From positions 1 to 64,000 of the forward strand of contig NZ_QQTO01000033.1 in the NCBI RefSeq assembly GCF_003351345.1: DNA of 64,000 nucleotides. Reading direction: 5' to 3'. Numbering within the stretch: the first letter of the stretch is position 1; the number at the start of each line of letters is the position of its first letter. The position numbers and the translations under genes are program-made. Shown piece by piece: positions 59,601-64,000 of this stretch. The notes under the pieces are model-generated. The model was not told where the DNA came from. It ran no database searches and saw only the letters and a list, made by a program, of their open reading frames with translations. The DNA is from Allobosea caraganae (lineage in GTDB: Bacteria > Pseudomonadota > Alphaproteobacteria > Rhizobiales > Beijerinckiaceae).

Positions 59601-59854
59601 CGGACGCGGAAATAGTCGCTCATCGCCGAGCCCTGGGCGTCGGTCGCGGTGATCTTGATGTCGGAGAAGCCCAGCTCGCCGAAATCGAGCACGAGCTTGC
59701 CGTCGACGATGGTCGGATCGACCACGGTCTCCTCGCCGACCTGCACGGTGTAGGTGAGGTTGGTGCCGGAGAAGATCGTCGAGAGGTCGATCGTCGCGTT
59801 CTCCGCGTCGGGCGTAACCATCATATCCTGGATCGACTTGATGATGCTGGTCAT
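53648..59854 (-). CDS. Giant RTX protein with N-terminal calcineurin-type phosphoesterase
   Basis: 2068 residues, no N-terminal signal; C-terminal RTX and tail DDFRFV imply type I secretion. Residues 1-90: Ig/cadherin-like. About 90-400: metallophosphoesterase with VFPDTQDY (96), VHVGDITQ (137), PGNHDQ (169), ASHS (260) and FSGHIFGDG (319), a full dinuclear-metal set. About 435-515: PKD-like domain. About 530-745 and 760-970: two homologous LamG/concanavalin-like domains, both ending EIAxLGGVKAGGIVD. About 980-1185: third concanavalin-type domain (Dxx-RNYYRFSMNG). About 1195-1275: second PKD. About 1290-1500: another LamG-like (NKNYYKLELDAEG). RTX GGxGxDxLx repeats at 1513-1675 and 1870-1992, separated by a beta-rich segment. 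Likely an extracellular phosphodiesterase or phosphatase. No type I exporter genes are in the window. Confidence 0.9.
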   Translation of the reverse strand: MTSIIKSIQDMMVTPDAENATIDLSTIFSGTNLTYTVQVGEETVVDPTIVDGKLVLDFGELGFSDIKITATDAQGSAMSDYFRVRVAGEHAYTVAVFPDTQDYTSNPSLNHIFGDMTQWLVDNKDSHNIQFMVHVGDITQNNLSSQWDIAEAALRKLDGKIPYSLLPGNHDQASGGSAADHSSVYLDERFSPDKQNGTNPDNFGGAYDQESTSARNTYNTFTAPDGTKWLVLSMEFGPRDDVIRWAGDVIEQHLDHRVMIASHSLTSFAGRQDPLAAPLYDEGAGYDYGIGKDPRGANDGETIYRELLAKYPNISMTFSGHIFGDGAETDVSYSQYGNPVYQFLVNYQNGISREITGNGNPALGNNGGNGAIRLVVIDPDNNTVSTETYFTQFDDYLDGYRVKPELDRDGLTGEYRGHQETFTDVDFGAPELFAMAKAGDDLQVSASAGEDKASVQLDASKSLNPNSEALSYSWTDENGDVVATGANATVDLDLGKHNLTLTVTDAAGVTTTDKVVVIVQGDDTLLVETFNDGNADGWSRPGQTVTASTGSTSGYGIVGLPAEDPRVPAPVDATVTAIPKLTKANGGILLKIDDAAAGTVVKSYSLVYDVYLKSGAWFSFLQTDLTNATDGELFLKGGAGIGINQDYEGSFSFNAWHRVAFTITDRGSDVLITKYIDGLKVGDTVQSGTNYGRYAIDLSKGMLLFADENGDTAPAYVSSVLFTDKVYTGAEIAALGGVKAGGIVDTLPSGLSKEIDFSNPAVAAGFGNGATSGKASDYGIGLLPGADVPAPQPDEANVSFIPKLATNQALTLTPAQPLPTGVYVVSSYTLAFDILVPGAGAGGYTSLFQTNTSNADDADFFIRNNNNGTGSIGINQDYKGTFHYDQWQRVVIRVTDTGDTVTISRFIDGVLVGSQSMDDDRYTIDLAKGLLLFSDEDGETSNLYVSSFLFSDKLYTDQEIADLGGVKAGGIVDEQPTPYSVQIDFSQPGMVDEWGNSSVVAGDVGAGVGNFLVKGTAASRPEGTDGMPAPEGALYEQSDAVGNILVWGSAGAKNWSDYVYEIALTSMDNDAMGVVFYYQDERNYYRFSMNGETNRRELVKVQDGVQTVLASTAAGLQFNAELSLKVAITDGRIDIFLGDRSVFGGPVVDGTNPLTHGTIGVYSSEQRSSIFDDVVVTRLDLTAHAGENERAYDLDGDGKASVTLDAGSSFGRTDITSYVWTDKDGNVVATGKNPAVEFAAGLHQLTLTVTDAAGKTSSDRVDIDIVDKSKLLVAEDFSSAASLSKWTIVDEGEFGGVGTGGKSSEWHVTADGKLIQTSDLQSRELTWNGASNPDVWQDGWSPLGDGVNVLRLGTYALYNDPAARNWDDYAIEATFQTPDNDGLGFLFHYTDNKNYYKLELDAEGTLDRSPSNGAGSIFNLIRMRDGIEEILAQVPGKYEPGLATQLRVEIVDNRIQAWLGGEPLFAYAIEDHGNEKGTFGLYSWGNQGLSFDDVRVTDLSATPDTPVGGPTEFDDTLVGRAGDDVINALAGDDIVSGLAGNDTLDGGSDDDTLDGGEGNDVLLGNIGDDDLIGGAGDDTLVGGVGDDTLDGGDGTDIADYSGDTAGVAVDLAAGTADGDAAGSDELSGIETVIGGFGNDRLTGDAGANTLRGQAGNDVLDGGAGDDAIDGGNGIDTLALLGATGTVLLDFAAHKASGQGIGTDSFSSIERVLFGDGDDTIRLIAGAAAAIDGGAGHDVLELAAAGENTLGPIAGIEVLKLVDGAWTVSQEGAAIAFQDGAQTLRVDLDLLGDNQFAGTISGFGQEDVIQLQGIGDANAATLSAGNLLTVLGGAIGPITLQLDPAQDFAGMAFSVASDGNGGINLSYAPVATDDTLTGGNGSDVLDGGAGNDTVTGGAGNDTLTGGTGNDAVDGGSGADLVSGGAGEDVLKGGSGVDVIDGGDGADKLDGGSDNDILTGGAGDDALAGGSGDDRLIGGAGNDTLTGGSGHDAFVFQAGMGNDLITDFTLTGSSSDVIEIDATLFANLASLVDVMAQDGRNVVITVDENDTITLANVSLSSLQTDDFRFV
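53880..54240 (-). repeat. C-terminal RTX nonapeptide array
   Basis: Coding repeats of GGxGNDxLx (about 13 units, residues 1872-1991); predicted Ca2+-binding parallel beta-roll just before the uncleaved secretion signal. Confidence 0.88.
54830..55320 (-). repeat. Internal RTX nonapeptide array
   Basis: First RTX block (residues about 1512-1675), interrupted once by a non-repeat stretch (DLAAGTADGDAAGSDELSG). The DNA is imperfectly repetitive (period 27 bp) and is protein-coding, not a CRISPR array. Confidence 0.85.
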
Positions 59855-60272
59855 GGCTTCGTCCTCACTGCCTCAAGAAACGTCGTGCCGGCTATGGACC
59901 GGAGTGGCGGCGGCAGAAGTCCAGAAATGGCTCCTGCCTTCGGCGTGAAGAACTGGGAGGCCGAGATGACAGGCCGGTGAAAATCCGGTTTCGCGATCCA
60001 TTCAAATTGTCGATACCGGGTATCCTCAGGACCAATGGAAATACTTCGGCTCGACGCTGCAGAGAATGATAGCCAGACCACGGACGCTGCGTGATATGGC
60101 CGTCCGGCGCGATGTTTCCCCGGCTAGAGAGGCGGTGGCCGGCTGGCTCGATCGCCGCCAAGCGGCCGTCTTCTGCGCGAGACTGCGTTCGTTGGAATCG
60201 ATGGGACGGCCCTTTTCCGGCCCTGGCGCGGCGATGTCATCAGGCTGTCGCGCCGGGGCCGGATAGGGCCTC
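59855..60272. other. 418-bp divergent region between RTX gene and LysR
   Basis: No supported gene. Contains the AT-richer stretch at 60000-60060 and the palindrome GATACC-G-GGTATC at 60012-60024, a candidate LysR or other regulator site. Open frames over it are short and composition-driven. Confidence 0.65.
60012..60024. promoter_or_regulatory. Palindrome GATACCGGGTATC
   Basis: Six-base perfect arms around a single G, 158 bp upstream of the RTX gene start and 249 bp before LysR. Confidence 0.35.
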
Positions 60273-61181
60273 ATGTCCACGACGCAGCTGCGGGCTTTCC
60301 ATTTCGTCGCGTTGGCTGGGGGCTTCTCCCAGGCCGCCCGCGAAATGGCGACGGGACAGTCGACCTTGTCGGCGCAGGTGCGCCAACTCGAGGCGAGCTC
60401 AGGCATCAACTTCTTCGAGCGCAAGCCGCGCGGCGTCGTGCTGACGCCGGAGGGGCAGGCGCTGTTCGAGCTGACCTCGCGCCTCTTCGCCGCCGAGGCG
60501 GAGGCGCGCGCCTTCCTGCGCGACGAGGCCGGGCGCACCGGCGGGCATCTGCGCGTCGCGGCCGACGGCGCCTTCCTGTCCCTGCCGGTCCTGGCGCGGC
60601 TGCGGGGCGTGCGGCCGCGGCTGGGCTTCACGCTCGCGATCGACAATTCCGACCGGGTCGTCGAGCTGATCGTGAGCTATCGCGCCGATGTCGGCATCAC
60701 CGCCCGGCTGCCGGGCGACCCGCGCCTCTATGCGCGCCATTTCGCCAGCATGAGCCTCGGGCTCTGCGTTCCGAACGAGCATGAGCTGGCGCGCTGCGCC
60801 TCCGTCGCGATGGCGGACATCGCAGGCCTGCCCTTCGTCATGCGCGAGCGGGGATCGCTGACCCGCGAGATGTTCGAGCGCAACCTCGCCGAGCACGACG
60901 TCACGCTCGGCCCGACGCTGGAGATCTCGACCCGCGAAGGCGTGCGCGAGGCGGTCGCGACCGGCTTCGGCATCAGCGCCGTCACCCGCCACGAATTCGG
61001 CCACGATACCAGGCTCAGCTTCGTGCCCATTCACGACGCCAGGCAGGTCATCCGCGAATACGCGGTCTGCCTGGCGGAGCGCCGCCATCTCCCGCTCGTG
61101 CGCGAGTTCTTCGCCCAGGCCGATCTCTGGGGCGAGGCGCAGGGCGGCGCGGACGGGACCCGGCCGGCCGGCCGCGCGTAG
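60273..61181 (+). CDS. LysR-family transcriptional regulator
   Basis: 302 residues. HTH: LRAFHFVALAGGFSQAAREMATGQSTLSAQVRQLEASSGINFFERKPRGVVLTPEGQALFE. Effector domain: RTGGHLRVAADGAFLSLPVLARL, VVELIVSYRADVGITARLPGDPRLYARHF, LEISTREGVREAVATGFGISAV. The sequence resembles LysR regulators that sit by phosphonate or phosphate-ester genes (AEP-responsive type). It is divergent from the secreted phosphoesterase, which may be its target. Hypothesis only. Confidence 0.85.
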   Translation: MSTTQLRAFHFVALAGGFSQAAREMATGQSTLSAQVRQLEASSGINFFERKPRGVVLTPEGQALFELTSRLFAAEAEARAFLRDEAGRTGGHLRVAADGAFLSLPVLARLRGVRPRLGFTLAIDNSDRVVELIVSYRADVGITARLPGDPRLYARHFASMSLGLCVPNEHELARCASVAMADIAGLPFVMRERGSLTREMFERNLAEHDVTLGPTLEISTREGVREAVATGFGISAVTRHEFGHDTRLSFVPIHDARQVIREYAVCLAERRHLPLVREFFAQADLWGEAQGGADGTRPAGRA

Positions 61182-61404
61182 CGCCGTCGCCCCAAGCGCA
61201 TGGCGAAAATGCCAGGAGGGGAGCCAAAGCCCTACCTTGCCGGGAAACCGCTGATGGCACGTCCTATCTGGACGCTTTTCCTCGCGCGTGATCATTGCTT
61301 CAATGGAATGCCGTTACAGTCGCGCGGCACTCGCCGCGCCACAGATGGACGCATTCCCGCAAAACCCGCGTCCCCGTCGAACCGATCCCACGAGGCATTT
61401 CACG

Positions 61405-62457
61405 ATGATTGAGTACCGTCAGCTCGGACGCAGCGATATCCGCGTCTCGGCGATCGCATTGGGCACCATGACCTGGGGCCAGCAGAACACCGAGGCCGAG
61501 GGCCATGCCCAGCTCGACCACGCGTTGGATTTCGGCATCAACTTCATCGACACGGCCGAGAACTACTCGATCCCGCCGAGCAAGGAGACGCAAGGCTCGA
61601 CCGAGCGCATCATCGGCACCTGGCTGAAGGCGCGCGGCAAGCGCGACAAGATCGTGCTGGCCAGCAAGGTCTCCGGCCCGAGCGACCGGACCTACCTGCG
61701 CAGCGACGGCCAGTTTCCGCGGCTCGACGCCAGGAACCTCAACGAGGCCATCGACAACTCGCTGGCCCGGCTCCAGACCGACTATCTCGACCTCTACCAG
61801 CTGCACTGGCCGCACCGCCCGCTGGCGCTCTTCGGCGGCGGCGCGCATGCGCAGTCGCGCGGCGGCGACGGCTCCGAGGTGCCGATCGAGGAGACGTTGG
61901 ATGCGCTCGATGGTCTGGTTCGCGCCGGCAAGGTCCGTCATATCGGCCTCTCCAACGAGACCGCCTGGGGCCTGTCGCGCTTCCTGCACCTTTCGGAGGT
62001 GAAGGGCTGGCCGCGCGTCGCCAGCGTCCAGAACGCCTATAACCTGCTCAACCGGACCTATGAGGTCGGACTCGCCGAATTCTGCGAGCGCGAGCAGGTC
62101 GGGCTCATGGCCTATTCGCCGCTCGGGCAGGGCTATCTCACCGGCAAGTACCAGCGCGGCGCCCGGCCGCCCGGCGCCCGCGTCACGCTGTTCTCGCGCG
62201 GCAACCGCTATGAGAAGCCGGGGACTGAGGCTGCCATCGACGCCTATCTCGCCATCGCCCGCGATTTCGGCCTCGACCCGGCGCAACTCGCCATCGCCTA
62301 TGTCACCAGCCGCCCCTTCGTGACGGCCAACATCATCGGCGCGACCAGCATCGAACAGCTCAAGGCCGATCTCGCCTCGGTCGACGTGGTCATCACGCCG
62401 GAGATCGAGGCGCGGATCGACGCCGTCCACCAGCTCCATGGCAGTCCGGCGCCGTAA
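61405..62457 (+). CDS. NADP(H)-dependent aldo/keto reductase, Tas-like
   Basis: 350 residues from ATG 61405, the Tas start (MIEYRQLGRSDIRVSAIALGTMTWGQQNTEAEGHAQLDHAL, split here by function: TMTWGQQNTE is diagnostic). Tetrad: FIDTAENYS, LASKVSG, YQLHWPHR. GLSNETAWGLSRFL and AYNLLNRTYEVGLAEFCEREQVGLMAYSPLGQG also match E. coli Tas. Its TAA is followed at once by the second 141-bp palindromic element. Confidence 0.9.
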   Translation: MIEYRQLGRSDIRVSAIALGTMTWGQQNTEAEGHAQLDHALDFGINFIDTAENYSIPPSKETQGSTERIIGTWLKARGKRDKIVLASKVSGPSDRTYLRSDGQFPRLDARNLNEAIDNSLARLQTDYLDLYQLHWPHRPLALFGGGAHAQSRGGDGSEVPIEETLDALDGLVRAGKVRHIGLSNETAWGLSRFLHLSEVKGWPRVASVQNAYNLLNRTYEVGLAEFCEREQVGLMAYSPLGQGYLTGKYQRGARPPGARVTLFSRGNRYEKPGTEAAIDAYLAIARDFGLDPAQLAIAYVTSRPFVTANIIGATSIEQLKADLASVDVVITPEIEARIDAVHQLHGSPAP

Positions 62458-62598
62458 GAGCCCGTTTGATACTTCTACTGGCGCGGCCGTCTGGCGCGAT
62501 CGTCTGCGCTTCCGGTGCTCACGTACAAACGTACGCTCCGCTCCGGTTCTCGACGATCGCGCCAGCCGACTCACGCCAGCGAAGTCTCAAATGGGCTC
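62458..62598. repeat. 141-bp long-palindrome intergenic element, copy 2
   Basis: Same length and architecture as copy 1 at 21900: ends GAGCCCGTTTGA and TCAAATGGGCTC (one mismatch), inner arms CTGGCGCGATCGTC/GACGATCGCGCCAG, apical stem CGTAC-AAAC-GTACG. Conserved single-strand-like parts TGCGCTTCCGGTGCTCAC and CTCCGGTTCTCGAC are shared with copy 1 while stem bases differ in compensating ways. Lies between convergent AKR and citrate synthase genes. Confidence 0.8.
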
Positions 62599-62619
62599 CA
62601 AGCTCTTGTTGCCGGTGGT

Positions 62620-63699
62620 TCAGGCCGCCTGCTGCGGCGTCGGGCCGACATAGCGCGATTGCGGCCGGATCAGCCGGCCGCCGGCGATCTGCTCCTGCGC
62701 ATGGGCGAGCCAGCCGATGGTGCGGCCCATGGCGAAGACGCAGGTGAAGCTGTCGGCCGGGAAGGCGAGGGCCTCCAGCAGCAGCGCCGTGTAGAACTCG
62801 ACATTGGTCTGCAGGGCGCGGTTCGGCTTGCGCTCGCGCAGGATGGCAAGCGCCGCCTGCTCCACCGCCTCGGCATAGGCGAGCCGGCCTGAAGTCGCGT
62901 CGAGCTTGCGGATCGCGCGCTTCAGCGCGTCGGCGCGCGGGTCGCGCACCCGGTAGATGCGGTGGCCGAAGCCCATCAGCCGGTCGCCGCGCTGCAGGGC
63001 CGCCTCCAGCCAGGCGCGGGCATTGCCGGCCTCGCCGATCTCGTCGAGCATCTCGATCACCGGCCCCGGCGCGCCGCCATGCAGCGGCCCCTTCAGAGCG
63101 CTCAAGCCGGCCAGCACGGCCGAGGCGAGGCCGGCGCGCGTCGAGGCGACGACGCGGGCGGCGAAGGTCGAGGCGTTGAGCCCATGGTCGCAGACCGTGA
63201 CGAGATAGGCGTCGAGCGCCGCCGCCTGCGCCGGGCTCGGGGCCTCGCCGCGCATCATCCGCAGGATATCGGCCGAATGCGGCAGTGTCGCATCGGGCGC
63301 GACCGGCGCGAGCCCTTGCTGCGCCCTGACGACCGCGGGCGTGAACACGGCCGGCGCCGCCAGCAGCCGCAGCGCTGTGGCGACATCGTCGCCATCGGCC
63401 AGCCGCGCCGTCAGCGCGCGCACCGCCTCGACCGGCGTCCGGTTCTTCAGGGTCTCATCGAGACCCGCGACCTCCGCGAAGACCTCGACCCGGCTGCGGC
63501 CGAGCGCCGCCTCGAAATCCGCGCCGGAGGGCAGATAATCGAAGAAACCATGCAGCATCAGCTCTGCTGCTTCGGCAAAGCTGGTGTGCCCGGCGAGTTC
63601 GTCGAGCAGGTGCCCGCGTATGACCAGGCGGCCAGCCGCGCCATCGACCTCCGACAAGATCGTCTCCGCTGCGACGACGTTTTCAAGCCCATCCGACAT
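62620..63699 (-). CDS. Citrate synthase / 2-methylcitrate synthase family protein
   Basis: 359 residues, short bacterial type. Catalytic His in GPLHGGAPGP and in GFGHRIYRVRDPRAD are present. The third catalytic residue, Asp in the usual N-[VL]-DFY motif, is Glu here (TNVEFYTALLLEAL). AETILSEVDGAAGRLVIRG is the usual N-terminal hook. Such a shortened paralog is regularly next to a citrate synthase with an N-terminal HTH in Hyphomicrobiales; the pair may form a hetero-oligomer. Divergent from that gene (63798). Confidence 0.87.
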   Translation of the reverse strand: MSDGLENVVAAETILSEVDGAAGRLVIRGHLLDELAGHTSFAEAAELMLHGFFDYLPSGADFEAALGRSRVEVFAEVAGLDETLKNRTPVEAVRALTARLADGDDVATALRLLAAPAVFTPAVVRAQQGLAPVAPDATLPHSADILRMMRGEAPSPAQAAALDAYLVTVCDHGLNASTFAARVVASTRAGLASAVLAGLSALKGPLHGGAPGPVIEMLDEIGEAGNARAWLEAALQRGDRLMGFGHRIYRVRDPRADALKRAIRKLDATSGRLAYAEAVEQAALAILRERKPNRALQTNVEFYTALLLEALAFPADSFTCVFAMGRTIGWLAHAQEQIAGGRLIRPQSRYVGPTPQQAA

Positions 63700-63734
63700 C
63701 GGACTCTCCTTTCAAGAACCGTCTTGAGGATTGG

Positions 63735-63757
63735 GATTGAGCTAGGTAGAATCAATC
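63735..63757. promoter_or_regulatory. Inverted repeat GATTGA-N11-TCAATC in divergent promoter
   Basis: Six-base arms between the two citrate synthase paralogs, where the locally AT-rich DNA must hold both promoters. Candidate binding site for the HTH domain of the second paralog (hypothesis). Confidence 0.35.
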
Positions 63758-63797
63758 TTGAACGAAAAAATCAACATATGCGGATGAGCGATAGCAG

Positions 63798-64000
63798 GTG
63801 AGCGACTGGCTGACGGCGCAGGAGGTGATGAAGCGGCTCTCGCTGAAGCCGCAGACGCTCTACGCCTATGTCAGCCGCGGGCGCATCGAGGCGAAGGGCG
63901 ATGCGGGCGACCCGCGCCGCAGCCTCTACCGCGCCGCCGACGTCGCAAGGCTCGAATATCGCAAGACGCGCGGCCGGCGGAACGCCGCGATCGCCGAGGA
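63798..64000 (+). CDS. Citrate synthase family protein with N-terminal helix-turn-helix, partial
   Basis: GTG start at 63798; an in-frame stop two codons upstream excludes an earlier start. The 67 visible residues form an excisionase/MerR-like HTH (WLTAQEVMKRLSLKPQTLYAYVSRGRI, then RRSLYRAADVARLEYRKTRGRRNAA). This module is known in front of citrate synthase domains next to a short citrate synthase gene, so I expect the CS fold beyond base 64000. Not seen here; identification of the rest is inference. Confidence 0.7.
   Translation, partial: MSDWLTAQEVMKRLSLKPQTLYAYVSRGRIEAKGDAGDPRRSLYRAADVARLEYRKTRGRRNAAIAE

Noticed and set aside
53633..59980. Long plus-strand open frames (up to about 590 residues) over the RTX gene
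   Set aside because: They are antisense to a coherent 2068-residue protein with recognised domains; composition is what GC-rich codon bias on the other strand produces.
1..64000. Prophage, integron, insertion sequence, tRNA or rRNA genes
   Set aside because: I saw no integrase, transposase, att-like tRNA fragment or rRNA sequence in any region read.

Overview
The window is GC-rich, dense chromosomal DNA with short intergenic gaps, almost no rRNA/tRNA-like sequence, many Tat-type and Sec-type periplasmic binding proteins, tripartite tricarboxylate transporters (TTT), LysR/GntR/IclR/AraC regulators and a paired citrate synthase locus. This is typical of a metabolically versatile alphaproteobacterium of the Hyphomicrobiales; a Bosea-like organism is my best guess, but this rests on gene style only and not on a marker gene.

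Layout. 1-2 kb: the 5' part of a very large type V secreted repeat protein (minus strand, runs off the left edge), divergent from a LuxR regulator. 3.4-9 kb: small regulator/enzyme pairs (Tat-exported hydrolase and SnoaL protein with a LysR; AraC; Tat-exported aldo/keto reductase; exported SUMF1-domain protein). 9-13.7 kb: a sulfonate/nitrate-type ABC importer divergent from a DszA/NtaA-type flavin monooxygenase. 13.7-16.8 kb: LysR divergent from SDR, 4-OT-like tautomerase and nitronate monooxygenase. 16.8-36.8 kb: a catabolic supercluster with three complete TTT systems (tctCBA), two alpha/beta-hydrolase or amidohydrolase types, HpcH/HpaI aldolase, beta-keto acid cleavage enzyme, bicupin, SnoaL protein, Asp-box (sialidase-fold) protein, SDR and one IclR regulator. 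Six intergenic sites plus one degenerate one share a 15-bp palindrome TTTCR-N5-YGAAA, which I infer to be the operator of the IclR protein and which ties the entire cluster into one regulon.

36.8-39 kb: pyruvate oxidase-type enzyme and acylphosphatase. 39-50.8 kb: a second catabolic unit: a peptide/opine-type ABC importer (dppABCDF order) with two overlapping amidohydrolase genes, facing away from a GntR-flavin reductase-formamidase-TenA operon. This looks like uptake and stepwise hydrolysis of an amidine or N-heterocyclic compound, possibly a pyrimidine. 50.8-53.6 kb: serine carboxypeptidase and aldo/keto reductase. 53.6-59.9 kb: a 2068-residue RTX protein with an N-terminal calcineurin-type phosphoesterase, exported presumably by type I secretion. 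60-64 kb: LysR, Tas-like aldo/keto reductase, and a divergent pair of citrate synthase paralogs, the second with an N-terminal helix-turn-helix and cut by the window edge.

Two copies of a 141-bp long-palindrome element (21900-22040 and 62458-62598) each abut the TAA stop codon of a plus-strand gene and lie between convergent genes; their stems differ by compensatory changes, which argues for a selected hairpin. No CRISPR array, tRNA, rRNA, transposase or integrase was seen. Starts given below often differ from the longest open frame; the reason is stated where a ribosome binding site or family alignment decided it.
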